A DNA stretch of 64,000 nucleotides, from assembly GCF_037327425.1 (NCBI RefSeq), contig NZ_CP147846.1, positions 4,340,001-4,404,000 on the forward strand. Direction: 5' to 3'. This document shows, piece by piece, positions 18,495-27,102 of this stretch. The first letter of the stretch is position 1, and every line of letters starts with the position of its first letter. A model generated the notes under the pieces. The model was not told the DNA's origin and did no database searches. It worked only from the letters and a program-made list of their open reading frames with translations. The translations under genes and the position numbers were made by a program. This DNA is from Rhodococcus sovatensis (lineage in GTDB: Bacteria > Actinomycetota > Actinomycetes > Mycobacteriales > Mycobacteriaceae).

Positions 18495-19046
18495 ATCAAT
18501 GCCGCGCCGCCCCATTCACCACCGGTGGAGAATCCCTGCAGGATGCGCAGCACGATCAGGATGATCGGGGCCCAGATGCCGATGGTCGCGTACGTGGGGA
18601 GCAGACCCATACCCACGGTGGCAGCACCCATCAGCGTGAGGGTCGCGATGAGGACCTTCTTGCGTCCGATCTTGTCACCGAAGTAACCGGCGACGATGGC
18701 CCCGAGGGGGCGGAAGACGAAGCTGATGCCGATGGTGACGTAGGCGACGAGCTGCCCGGACGACCCCATGGGTGCGAAGAACAACTGGGCGAAGATCAGC
18801 GACGCTGCCTGCGCGTAGATGAAGAAGTCGTACCACTCGACAGTGGTTCCGACCATGCTGGCCATCGCGGCGCGGCGATGCTCACGCGACACCCCGGTGG
18901 GCGTCTCGACCTGTGTTGACATCGACTTGTCTCGTTTCGTTCGGGTTCCGGCTCTCGGACATGAGAGCGGCAATTCGGAGTGTCGTGGGGCGGGACGTGG
19001 GTAAAAGAACGACGAATTCGGGCAACCGACAATCCGGCCGAAACTC

Positions 19047-19060
19047 ACCGTCCATTCGGT
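19047..19060. promoter_or_regulatory. PaaR-like operator, site A
   Basis: ACCGTCCATTCGGT fits the ACCG-N6-CGGT core and is preceded by ACTC, as in the C. glutamicum PaaR site (core ACCGNNCGNNCGGT flanked by ACTN). It lies between the divergent MFS gene (start 18922) and the GlcD-like gene (start 19220). The 297-bp interval otherwise holds only presumed promoters. Confidence 0.55.
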
Positions 19061-19219
19061 CGGTAATCACTGTGACCGGCGACACGATGGTTTGTCAAGG
19101 TGGTACCGATCATGACCGGGGGTGCATGACCGATTTCGTCGGAAACTACCGATCGGTGCCGTTCGATTCGTCCGAAACGACGCAGACAGCGACAGTGACG
19201 GAAGGCCATACTCGAACTC

Positions 19220-20626
19220 ATGGCTGTGCCGGCAATCCCCGAACTCGACACTGCGATCATCGACGAACTGATGCGTGCGCTTGGCACCGATGCGGTGGTG
19301 ACCGACCCGGACATCCTCGAGAGCTACCGACACGACTCGGCAGCTCTCTGTGAATCTGCCCTGCCACTGGCCGCGGTACTGCCGACCACGGAATCCGATG
19401 TTCAGGCCATCATGAATATCGCATCGTCGCACCGCATTCCCGTCGTCCCACAGGGAGCATTGACCGGCCTGGCCGGAGCAGCGAATGCCAGCGTCGGAGC
19501 CATTGCCCTCAACACCCGGCGCATGAACAAGATCATCGAACTCGACGTCGTCAATCGCATTGCAGTCGTGCAAGCCGGCGTCACCAACAAGGAGCTCAAG
19601 GAGGCTGCCCTACAGCAAGGCTTGACGTATCTGCCCGACCCGTCCAGCTGGGAGGCGTCGACGATCGGTGGCAACATCGCCACCAATGCAGGGGGTCTGT
19701 GCTGCGTGAAATACGGCGTCACTGCGCGATTCGTCCGTGGTCTGCGCGTCGTGCTCGCCGACGGCCGGGCCACCTTCGTCGGTCGACGCACGGTCAAAGG
19801 CGTGGCCGGACTCTCCCTGGCAGACCTGTTCGTCGGATCCGAGGGCACGCTCGGCATCATCACCGAGGCCACAGTCGGCCTCGACTTCCCTGCCGCCACC
19901 CCGCTCACGATGGCCGCGACCTTTCCGTCCACCGTCGCTGCGGGAGAGGCGGTGACGCGCATCCGCGCCGCGGGTATCACGCCGAGCCTGTTCGAGCTGA
20001 TGGACCGCACCACCATCGCCGCGATCGACGCGTACGCGCGCATGGACTTCGGGACCGACGCCGCAGCCGTACTGATCGCCCAATCCGATGTCGGCTCAGG
20101 CGCGGTGCAGGAGCTGGAACTCATCGCTGCGCTGTGCACCGAATCCGGCGCGACGGATGTTGCTGTCGCCGAGGACGAGATCGAGTCGGAGCAACTCGTT
20201 CAGGCCCGTCGCTTGGCGTACCCCGCGCTCGAGCGTCTGGGTTCGCCATTGGTCGACGATGTGTCCGTGCCAATTTCGCAGCTGGCCGCGATGATCGACG
20301 AAGTAGGACACATTGCCGAGCGCATCGGTATCGTCATCGGCGTCGTCGGCCACGCGGGTGACGGCAACATTCATCCCACGGTCATCGTGAATCCGACGGA
20401 CCCGGCATCGTTGACGGCCGCACAACGGGCATTCGACGAGATCGCAGCATTCGCGCTCTCGCTCGGCGGAACCATCACCGGCGAGCACGGAGTCGGACTG
20501 CTCAAACGGGATCTCCTCGAAACCGAGCTCGATTCGGTCGCAGCGGAACTGCAGCGCGGCATCAAGGAACTACTCGACCCACACTACCTACTCAATCCAG
20601 GAAAAGTCCTCACCGCCCGGTCGTGA
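19220..20626 (+). CDS. FAD-linked oxidase, GlcD/D-lactate dehydrogenase family (first copy)
   Basis: This 468-residue flavoprotein has an N-terminal FAD-binding type 4 domain ('PQGALTGLAGAANAS', 'GGNIATNAGGLCCVKYG') and a C-terminal FAD-oxidase domain with 'VGHAGDGNIHP' and 'GEHGVGLLKRD'. Relatives oxidise 2-hydroxy acids such as glycolate or D-lactate at the membrane or cytosol; the substrate here is unknown. Its 3' end overlaps the convergent PucR-like regulator by 17 bp. A close paralogue lies at 43490. The upstream PaaR-like site suggests a link to aromatic acid use. Confidence 0.88.
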   Translation: MAVPAIPELDTAIIDELMRALGTDAVVTDPDILESYRHDSAALCESALPLAAVLPTTESDVQAIMNIASSHRIPVVPQGALTGLAGAANASVGAIALNTRRMNKIIELDVVNRIAVVQAGVTNKELKEAALQQGLTYLPDPSSWEASTIGGNIATNAGGLCCVKYGVTARFVRGLRVVLADGRATFVGRRTVKGVAGLSLADLFVGSEGTLGIITEATVGLDFPAATPLTMAATFPSTVAAGEAVTRIRAAGITPSLFELMDRTTIAAIDAYARMDFGTDAAAVLIAQSDVGSGAVQELELIAALCTESGATDVAVAEDEIESEQLVQARRLAYPALERLGSPLVDDVSVPISQLAAMIDEVGHIAERIGIVIGVVGHAGDGNIHPTVIVNPTDPASLTAAQRAFDEIAAFALSLGGTITGEHGVGLLKRDLLETELDSVAAELQRGIKELLDPHYLLNPGKVLTARS

Positions 20627-21722
20627 ACCGTAGCGACATCCACACCAGTAATCGAGTGTCCGCGTCGTCGAGATCGAGACCGAACAGGTCCTTGGTCCGC
20701 CGAAGTCGGTAACGAAAGGTGTTGGCGTGCAGATACAACGACGCCGATGCGGCGGCAACATTCGATTCATGCGTCAACAGCGCCAGCACCGTCGCTGCGT
20801 ACTCGGTACCTTCGGCGGCGTCGCACGCGAGCATCTTCTCGACGGCCGGTATCGCCAACGGCAGGTCCGAGAGTGCATCACCCGCTCTACGGAGAGTGAC
20901 CGGCACGCGATTCTGCTCGAAGGTCGTCGTCGTCACGCCGTCGCCGATCGCGTCGAGCACCCAGTGTGCCTGCCTGCGTGCCACTGTGGGCCGGGCATCG
21001 GGGCCGCCGATCGCGAAGTTCACCGATACACCGAACGCCGCCTCCGCCTTTCGTCGAACATCCTCGGCGGCGTCGAGGAACCCGCGTTCGTCCTCCGACG
21101 CCAGCACCAACAAGACAGTGCGATCCTCGATGACGCAGCCCGAATCCGGTGCATTGCCGAACGTGAGCTCCAACAGATCCGCCAGCTGCACCAGGAGGGC
21201 GTCCGGTTGCACAGAATCGATCCTCGCCTCCAGCACCGTGTAGCGACTTCCTGGCGTGGTCACGGTATCTGGATCGGTAAGTAACGCACGCACCCGTGGA
21301 TTGTCGGCTCCGGGCGGATGACGCCGAGCCAGCAGCAGCGGCACCGCTGCGGCTGCTGCACGGGTCATTGCCGCCACTGCACCGGGATCAGGTGGACGCA
21401 GAGAAACCCCGGTAGCGATGCACCAAATGGAGCCGAGATACTCGGCATCGCCCGACACGGCCACCGCCAGTCGCGGTAGCACTCCGGGAACGTCCACCAC
21501 GTGCACTTTCGAGCTACGCCGAAAGTCTGGGTCGAGGTGATGCACCATGTACTCGGCCGGGACCTGCTTGCCGAGAATCCCGTCGCGGCGCACGTCGTCG
21601 ATCGGCTGACCCGGAACAGACGAGTACGCGATGACGAAGCCATGTGGATCCATCACCGACACTGCGCCGCCCACCGCGGTGGCGGTTGCGTCCGCCAAGG
21701 CGGACAGATCGGCGGTGGTCAT
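20610..21722 (-). CDS. PucR/CdaR-family transcriptional regulator
   Basis: The 370-residue protein has an N-terminal sensory region ('AVSVMDPHGFVIAYSSVPGQ', GAF-like) and a C-terminal PucR-type helix-turn-helix ('NVAAASASLYLHANTFRYRL'). Such proteins usually activate catabolic operons in response to a metabolite. It lies 27 bp downstream of paaI on the same strand and may be the last gene of the paaZ operon. Its end overlaps the GlcD-like gene on the other strand. Confidence 0.87.
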   Translation of the reverse strand: MTTADLSALADATATAVGGAVSVMDPHGFVIAYSSVPGQPIDDVRRDGILGKQVPAEYMVHHLDPDFRRSSKVHVVDVPGVLPRLAVAVSGDAEYLGSIWCIATGVSLRPPDPGAVAAMTRAAAAAVPLLLARRHPPGADNPRVRALLTDPDTVTTPGSRYTVLEARIDSVQPDALLVQLADLLELTFGNAPDSGCVIEDRTVLLVLASEDERGFLDAAEDVRRKAEAAFGVSVNFAIGGPDARPTVARRQAHWVLDAIGDGVTTTTFEQNRVPVTLRRAGDALSDLPLAIPAVEKMLACDAAEGTEYAATVLALLTHESNVAAASASLYLHANTFRYRLRRTKDLFGLDLDDADTRLLVWMSLRFTTGR

Positions 21723-21749
21723 CGACTCACCGTACTGCCGGAGACCCGA

Positions 21750-22145
21750 CTACCGCGCTACGGTGCGACTGTCGCCTCGAAATTCCGCGATCAGCTCATC
21801 TCGGCATGTCACCGACACGTCGTACAGGCCGTTGCGGCCGAACCTCGCACGCTCGACGGCGTCGGCGACCAGCACGTCACCGGCCTTCGTCGGACGGAGA
21901 TAGCGGATGTCGCACCGTGCCGCGACGGCAGAGTCGTCGTGAGAATTGCACGCCATCGCGAACGTCGTGTCCGCCAACAGGAAAACGTATCCGCCGTGTG
22001 TGATGGCATAACCGTTGACCATATCCTCGGTGACGACCATCGACATTCTCGCGTGACCCGGTGACAGCTCGACCAATTCGATCCCGAGCTTGCGTGACGC
22101 GGCGTCGGCCTCGAACATCTGCCGAGCAATCGTCGAATCGCTCAC
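21750..22145 (-). CDS. paaI: hydroxyphenylacetyl-CoA-type thioesterase PaaI
   Basis: This is a 131-residue hot-dog-fold thioesterase with the PaaI signature 'NGYAITHGGYVFLLADTTFAMACNS' region; the Asp/Glu in 'HGGYVFLLAD' is the expected catalytic acid. PaaI clears stalled CoA intermediates of the phenylacetate pathway in the cytosol. Its ATG overlaps the stop of the EthD-family gene, and it lies in the paaZ operon. Confidence 0.9.
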   Translation of the reverse strand: MSDSTIARQMFEADAASRKLGIELVELSPGHARMSMVVTEDMVNGYAITHGGYVFLLADTTFAMACNSHDDSAVAARCDIRYLRPTKAGDVLVADAVERARFGRNGLYDVSVTCRDELIAEFRGDSRTVAR

Positions 22146-22459
22146 GGCTGCAACACCGATCGCTCGGTCTGGGTGAACATGACGGCGCCACCGGTCGCGA
22201 AGTTACGCAAGTCTTTGCCTGCGGCCTTCATCTCGGTCGACGCCAATCCGGCCTTCAGCGCTTCCTCGTCCGCGAAGTACAGGCTGGCGATTGCGTAGTA
22301 CGGCGGTGGCACATCGTCGAGCGAGTCCAACGTGCCCCAGGTGAAGTCGATCAATCCGGGAACTGCACGAGCCAATGGCACGTGCACATCGGCGTAGTGA
22401 CGATCGAACGCACCCGGGTCCTCGGGCGCTCCGTAACAGACGGCCACTCGAATGCTCAT
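22142..22459 (-). CDS. EthD-family small protein in the paa operon
   Basis: The 105-residue protein has an EthD-type dimeric alpha/beta-barrel fold: it starts 'IRVAVCYGAPEDPGAFDRHY', with 'VPLARAVPGL' and 'IASLYFADEEALKAGLAS' following. EthD proteins are poorly understood partners of catabolic enzymes. It overlaps paaZ upstream and paaI downstream by 4 bp each, so it is certainly in the same operon. A role in handling a reactive ring-cleavage intermediate is speculation from position. Confidence 0.85.
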   Translation of the reverse strand: MSIRVAVCYGAPEDPGAFDRHYADVHVPLARAVPGLIDFTWGTLDSLDDVPPPYYAIASLYFADEEALKAGLASTEMKAAGKDLRNFATGGAVMFTQTERSVLQP

Positions 22460-24483
22460 GACACAGCCTCCGGCTTCGCGACGAGCGTCAGCACGTCGTA
22501 GGTAGCAACCGGGTCACCCTCGTGGTTGACGACCACTGCATCCCAACGCACCTCGCCGTAATCGGCACTCTGGCGCGGCGTGATCAGCTTGGCCGTCAAG
22601 GTCACCGTCAGGGAATCCTCGGCTTTGACCGGTGTCAGGAACCGAAGGTTGTCGACACCGAAGTTCGCGAGAACCGGGCCCGGCGCTGGATCGACGAACA
22701 GACCGGCAGCGAGCGACACCACGAGGTAGCCGTGAGCAACGATGCCGCCGAACAGTGGATTGGCTGCCGCCGCTTCAGGATCGGTGTGCGCGTAGAACGT
22801 GTCGCCGGTGAACTCGGCGAAGTGATCGATGTCCGCACGGGTCACCTGACGGGGTCCACCGACGATGGTGTCACCGAGCGCGAGTTCGCCGAGGTCCTTC
22901 CGGAAGGGATGTACGTCGCCGGTGACGCGCGCCGATCCGGCCACCCATTTGTTGCCCACTGCAGTGAGCACATCAGGTGTGCCTTGAATTGCTGTGCGCT
23001 GCATGTGATGCAGCACTCCGCGCATGCCGCCGAGCTCCTCGCCGCCACCCGCGCGGCCGGGTCCGCCGTGGACGAGCACGGGCAACGGGGATCCGTGACC
23101 GGTCGATTCCTTGGCATCCTCGCTGTTCAACACCAGAATGCGGCCGTGATAGGGAGCCGATCCCAGAACCACCTCGCGAGCGATCGCAGAATCCTTGGTC
23201 ACCAACGATGCGACGAGCGAACCTTTTCCGCGCGCAACGAGGTCGAGCAGATCGGATGTGTTCTCGTACCCGATCACGGTCGACACCGGTCCGAACGCCT
23301 CGATCTCGTGCGGTTCGGGAGCCGACGCGTCCCCAGCTTTCAGAAGAACAGGGGCCATGAATGCACCGGGGCGCGGGTCGACCGCCTCCGGATCACCGAA
23401 GACCACCGAAGCGGACTTGGTCAGCGCACGAACGGACTTCAGAACTTCGTCGCGCTGATCGATGCTGGCGAGCGCTCCCATCGTGACGCCCTCGGTGCGG
23501 GGATCACCGACGACAACCTTCTCGAGTCGAGCCGACAACGCCTCGACAACCGGATCGACCATCGACTGCGGAACCAGGACTCGGCGGATCGCCGTGCACT
23601 TCTGCCCCGCCTTGACGGTCATCTCGGTGAATACTCCCTTGACGAACAGGTCGAACTCCGGATCAGTCTGTGCGACATCGGAACCGAGGATCGAGGCATT
23701 GAGCGAGTCCGCTTCGGCGGTGAAGTGGACACCCTCACCGACGACGTTCGGGTGTGCACGGAGGACCGCTGCGGTGTCGGCGGACCCGGTGAACGCGACG
23801 GAATCCTGGCCACCGAGATGATCGATGATGCCCCTCGCGCTGCCGCACAGCAGCTGGACTGATCCTTCGGGCAGGATTCCACTCTCGATGATGCGTCGGA
23901 ACACCAACTCGGTGAGGTACGCGCTCTGACTCGCCGGCTTCACGATCGACGGCACCCCGGCGATGAACGCGGGAGCCAGCTTCTCCAGAAATCCCCACAC
24001 CGGGAAGTTGAATGCGTTGATCTGTACTGCTACACCTCGCCTCGAGGTGTAGATGTGCTGTCCGAGGAACGTACCCTTCTTGCCGAGCTGCTCGATGTCG
24101 CCGTCGAGGTACACGGTGTCGTTCGGCAGTTCCCGACGCGCTTTGCTGGCGTAGCTCAGCACGGTGCCGAAGCCGCCGTCGATATCGACGCCCGAGTCAC
24201 GCGTCGTCGCCCCGGTCAGCGTGGAGATTTCGTAGAACTCGTCTTTGCCCGCCATCAGCGTCAGGCCCAGCTGCTTGAGCAGGGCCGCGCGTTCGTGAAA
24301 GGTCAGTGCAGCGAGGGCCGGTCCGCCGACACTACGTGCGTACTCGATCATGCCTGCGACATCGAGCCCGGTCGAGGAGATCCGAGCGACCTCGGTGCTG
24401 TCGAGTGCGCTGAGCAACGGGGATCCCTCGTCGCTCGCAGTAAACCATCGTCCTTGGGCGTAGCTTTCCAGCAGTCTGCTCAC
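22456..24483 (-). CDS. paaZ: bifunctional oxepin-CoA hydrolase / 3-oxo-5,6-dehydrosuberyl-CoA semialdehyde dehydrogenase PaaZ
   Basis: The 675-residue protein fuses an aldehyde dehydrogenase domain (about 1-515) with a C-terminal MaoC-like hydratase (about 530-675). The first has catalytic Cys in 'KAGQKCTAIRR' and 'FNFPVWGFLEKLAPA'; the second has 'FTGDTFYAHTDPEAA' and 'FGGIVAHGYLVVSL'. PaaZ opens the oxepin ring and oxidises the semialdehyde. It starts an operon with EthD and paaI. A PaaR-like operator ends at 24498, only 15 bp upstream of the ATG. Confidence 0.95.
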   Translation of the reverse strand: MSRLLESYAQGRWFTASDEGSPLLSALDSTEVARISSTGLDVAGMIEYARSVGGPALAALTFHERAALLKQLGLTLMAGKDEFYEISTLTGATTRDSGVDIDGGFGTVLSYASKARRELPNDTVYLDGDIEQLGKKGTFLGQHIYTSRRGVAVQINAFNFPVWGFLEKLAPAFIAGVPSIVKPASQSAYLTELVFRRIIESGILPEGSVQLLCGSARGIIDHLGGQDSVAFTGSADTAAVLRAHPNVVGEGVHFTAEADSLNASILGSDVAQTDPEFDLFVKGVFTEMTVKAGQKCTAIRRVLVPQSMVDPVVEALSARLEKVVVGDPRTEGVTMGALASIDQRDEVLKSVRALTKSASVVFGDPEAVDPRPGAFMAPVLLKAGDASAPEPHEIEAFGPVSTVIGYENTSDLLDLVARGKGSLVASLVTKDSAIAREVVLGSAPYHGRILVLNSEDAKESTGHGSPLPVLVHGGPGRAGGGEELGGMRGVLHHMQRTAIQGTPDVLTAVGNKWVAGSARVTGDVHPFRKDLGELALGDTIVGGPRQVTRADIDHFAEFTGDTFYAHTDPEAAAANPLFGGIVAHGYLVVSLAAGLFVDPAPGPVLANFGVDNLRFLTPVKAEDSLTVTLTAKLITPRQSADYGEVRWDAVVVNHEGDPVATYDVLTLVAKPEAVS

Positions 24484-24497
24484 AGCATCTCCATCTC

Positions 24498-24511
24498 ACC
24501 GTACGTTCGGT
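24498..24511. promoter_or_regulatory. PaaR-like operator, site B (paaZ)
   Basis: ACCGTACGTTCGGT is an exact match to ACCGNNCGNNCGGT, the core described for the TetR-type PaaR of C. glutamicum. It sits just upstream of the paaZ start, so binding would block transcription. Repression relieved by phenylacetyl-CoA is the known mechanism for that family. Confidence 0.7.
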
Positions 24512-24557
24512 CGGTAATTACCATCGCCCCGACCGGGGTGCATTGTCAAGAAGGGAT

Positions 24558-25685
24558 TCAGTCCAACAAACTCGGGTGACCACTGTCCCCGACAGGCACG
24601 GGGTCCGGATCATCGCTGGTTCCGACGACCACCAGCTGAACCAGCATGAGCCCGGGCCCGCCCTTCTCCCTCGGCAGCAGCGCGCCACGAGCGTCGACGA
24701 CCGTCCATCCGCCACCGATTCGCCGGAGCCGGATGCCGTCGACCGAGCCGCTCGTGTGCGTCCCCGCGAACAATCCCGATGCTGCCGCGAAGATCCGCTT
24801 CACGTCATCAGGGTGCGGAGTGTCCCGGTCGTCGACGATGCCCTTCCACTGAATCGAGGGCACCGGATCGGTGAGCCACCTGATGAGTCGGTTGTGCGTG
24901 ATATCCATCAATACCAGCGCTACCTGCGGCGACACCTCGCCGAGCGCGGTGAAGGCTGCCGATTCCAACCGAGGGGTGGCCACGGAGTCCGATTCGACTG
25001 CGTGCACCAACCCGAGCCAGCTCGACTGCTCTCCGGTGGCGGTGAACACAAGATGCAGCCGCGGACCCCTCGCGAGGAATGGGGCAGTGGCCAGGCCGCT
25101 CCACGTGAGCCCGGCCTCGGGTGCAGGCGAAAGCAGAGCACCGATGGCACCCATGGCGTCGTCCACGTCGACGTAGCGGAACACTTCGGGCGAAGTGAAA
25201 TTGGAGCGCCCGCCGATACTCGCGTCGCCCACCACGCGCTGCAGAAGTTCCGGATCGGCGACGAACGAACGACGTTCTGCCTCGAAGGTCACCGCAAGGG
25301 CGTCGTACATCGGGTAACCGGGAGGGTCGAACTCCGAGTCGCCGACCCACAGATGCACCCCGTGGACTTGGGCGCCCCGGCCGACGACGGGATGAAGAAG
25401 GATACGAGTTCGTCGCGTGCCAGTCGGAACCGTCGTGTCCAGACTCTGAGCGCTGGCTCGCACGTGTTCGAGGGATCGCACGACTTCGGCCCAAACTCGC
25501 GTCGAGGATCTGCCACCCACCACTGCTTTGATCGCCCGAGGCAGCGAAGACATGTCTCTCGATCGACCGCCGAGCGAGACGAGCGACGCACGGCCTCGAT
25601 GCACGGTTTCCACCAGCATCCACCGCGGTACGGGGTCGTCTTGCGCCTGCACCCGTACTGGTCTTGAATTCACCCGATCCACCAT
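24558..25685 (-). CDS. conserved hypothetical protein, possibly GAF-like (DUF5593-type)
   Basis: The 375-residue protein begins MVDRVNSRPV at 25685; an earlier in-frame ATG at 25796 would run into the divergent acetyltransferase gene. The segment 'PRWMLVETVHRGRASLVSLG' and the later 'RIGGGWTVVDARGALLPREK' resemble mycobacterial GAF-domain/DUF5593 proteins, but I cannot confirm this by eye. No signal peptide or membrane segment is visible. It ends 74 bp upstream of paaZ, with the PaaR-like site between, so it is probably a separate unit. Confidence 0.65.
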   Translation of the reverse strand: MVDRVNSRPVRVQAQDDPVPRWMLVETVHRGRASLVSLGGRSRDMSSLPRAIKAVVGGRSSTRVWAEVVRSLEHVRASAQSLDTTVPTGTRRTRILLHPVVGRGAQVHGVHLWVGDSEFDPPGYPMYDALAVTFEAERRSFVADPELLQRVVGDASIGGRSNFTSPEVFRYVDVDDAMGAIGALLSPAPEAGLTWSGLATAPFLARGPRLHLVFTATGEQSSWLGLVHAVESDSVATPRLESAAFTALGEVSPQVALVLMDITHNRLIRWLTDPVPSIQWKGIVDDRDTPHPDDVKRIFAAASGLFAGTHTSGSVDGIRLRRIGGGWTVVDARGALLPREKGGPGLMLVQLVVVGTSDDPDPVPVGDSGHPSLLD

Positions 25686-25714
25686 AACTGGATCGGACCG
25701 TTCGGAATGACGCG

Positions 25715-26335
25715 ATGGAGGGGGAAGTGACCAGCAGAATCTTGTCCGCGAACGCCTCCGACAGCAGGCTCTGCGCCTCGGTGCTGGCGGACGCATTCAG
25801 CGAGGATCCACTGATGGCGACCATCTGGCCCGATCGCGGTCGACGGCACGCCGCGCTGAGCGGATACTTCGACGCGTCGTTACGGCATTTTCACGTGGCC
25901 GGGGGCGGTGTTCGATACGCCGTGACCGACGCCGGCGACATCGCAGCGGCAGCGGTGTGGGACCCGCCCGGCTCGAAGCAGTCGATCGCCCGAACTCTGA
26001 GGGCACTACCGTCACTGCTCCCGATACTTCGCGGACGGACCAGCGCCGCACTCGGCGTGAGATCGACACTCGATGCTCATCATCCGACGCGTCCGCACTG
26101 GTATCTGGCCAACCTCGGCAGTTCGACGGCTCAGCGGGGGCATGGATTCGCAGCAGCCTTGATGACGGACCAACTCGCCAGATGCGACCGCGACGGAGTC
26201 GACGCGTACCTCGTCTGCACCTCCCCGGACAACATCGCGTTCTACGAGCAGTTCGACTTCGTGGTCACGGAGACGTTCGCTCTCGCGTCCGGGTCCGAGA
26301 TGACGTCGATGTGGCGCTCCTGCGCGGCTCGGTGA
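25715..26335 (+). CDS. GNAT-family N-acetyltransferase
   Basis: The 206-residue protein ends with a GNAT acetyl-CoA-binding core: 'WYLANLGSSTAQRGHGFAAALM' contains the Q/RxxGxG/A loop, and 'VCTSPDNIAFYEQFDFVVTE' is the usual last motif. An alternative GTG start lies at 25727. It is divergent from the hypothetical gene at 24558 across 29 bp and convergent with the TetR gene. The acetyl acceptor is unknown. Confidence 0.85.
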   Translation: MEGEVTSRILSANASDSRLCASVLADAFSEDPLMATIWPDRGRRHAALSGYFDASLRHFHVAGGGVRYAVTDAGDIAAAAVWDPPGSKQSIARTLRALPSLLPILRGRTSAALGVRSTLDAHHPTRPHWYLANLGSSTAQRGHGFAAALMTDQLARCDRDGVDAYLVCTSPDNIAFYEQFDFVVTETFALASGSEMTSMWRSCAAR

Positions 26336-26342
26336 TGTCGGC

Positions 26343-26963
26343 TCAGGCCTTGCGCAGACCGTCGAACGTCAGGGCAACGACGGCGTCGGCCAGTGCCTCC
26401 ACCGACCCGCCCGTTCGCGGCTTGTACCACTCGATGAGTGAGTTGACGGTGCCGAACAACAGCCTCGAGACCAGCGCCGGATCGATGTCGGCGCGCAAGT
26501 CACCCTCGTCGGCTGCGGCGACGACGAGCCCGGACACGAAGGCGTCGAACTCCCGTCTTCTGGCCAGCGCACGCCGCTCGACCTCGGTGTTTCCCCGTAC
26601 ACGGAGCAGCAGCGTGACGTAGGGCAGCTCGCCGACCAGGATCTCGACGCTTCTTCTGACCAGGTACTCGAGACGGTCGATGTAGCGTCCCTCGGTAGCC
26701 CGTTCCTCGGTGGTGACGGCGAACAGCGCGTTCAATGCACGCGAGAGCGCGAGTTCGAGAAGCTCGGACTTCCCCGATACGTGGTGATAGATCGACGACT
26801 TCGTGATGCCGAGACGGCCGGCGAGAACCTCCATCGACGTGCCGTCGTACCCCTTGTCGTTGAAGACCTTCACCGCGACGGCGAGCAACGAATCCAGGTC
26901 GTACCCCGGACGCCCTGGGAGCCCGGTTCTGCGCGGGGCGCGTGCCGTTGTCATGAGCATCAT
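26343..26963 (-). CDS. paaR: TetR-family repressor, probable PaaR
   Basis: The protein of up to 206 residues has a TetR helix-turn-helix ('GYDGTSMEVLAGRLGITKSS' leading to 'IYHHVSGKSELLELAL') and an all-helical C-terminal ligand domain. In-frame ATGs at 26963, 26960 and 26954 are all possible starts. It is divergent from the paaF/H/G operon, and a PaaR-like palindrome lies between them. That position and the repeated sites in this cluster support its identification as the phenylacetyl-CoA-responsive repressor; the assignment is inferred. Confidence 0.82.
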   Translation of the reverse strand: MMLMTTARAPRRTGLPGRPGYDLDSLLAVAVKVFNDKGYDGTSMEVLAGRLGITKSSIYHHVSGKSELLELALSRALNALFAVTTEERATEGRYIDRLEYLVRRSVEILVGELPYVTLLLRVRGNTEVERRALARRREFDAFVSGLVVAAADEGDLRADIDPALVSRLLFGTVNSLIEWYKPRTGGSVEALADAVVALTFDGLRKA

Positions 26964-27018
26964 CTTGGCAGGCGTCGGACGATTTCACAGCACCGACACT
27001 GCCAACCCTTGCGCAACG

Positions 27019-27032
27019 ACCGAATGTTCGGT
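27019..27032. promoter_or_regulatory. PaaR-like operator, site C (paaR/paaF)
   Basis: ACCGAATGTTCGGT is an inverted repeat of ACCGAA around TG and is followed by TATTAATG. It lies between the divergent TetR gene and the paaF-like gene. One site here could give both autoregulation and control of the operon. Confidence 0.65.
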
Positions 27033-27102
27033 TATTAATGAAGGGTGACCCGACGAAGGAGCGAACAGTGCGCGGAGTAGTACCGGTGACAGACGAGGCG
27101 CC

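Larger units (their letters stand above)
16149..18922 (-). pseudogene. MFS transporter (metabolite:H+ symporter family), interrupted by ISL3-family element
   Basis: The N-terminal part (18922-18495) starts MSTQVETPTG and includes 'TVEWYDFFIYAQAASL', a hallmark of the metabolite:H+ symporter group. It runs to 'GGEWGGAALMA'. The C-terminal part (17030-16149) resumes at 'ALMAVEHAPKGKRGIYG' and ends after the last membrane segments. Without the IS and one copy of its 8-bp duplication the gene is 1302 bp (433 codons plus stop), in frame. The substrate is probably an organic acid. A PaaR-like box lies upstream at 19047-19060, so phenylacetate uptake is possible but unproven. Confidence 0.88.

Noticed and set aside
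19150..19159. ACCGATCGGT as a PaaR site
   Set aside because: The spacing between ACCG and CGGT is two bases, too short for the motif seen at the four other sites.
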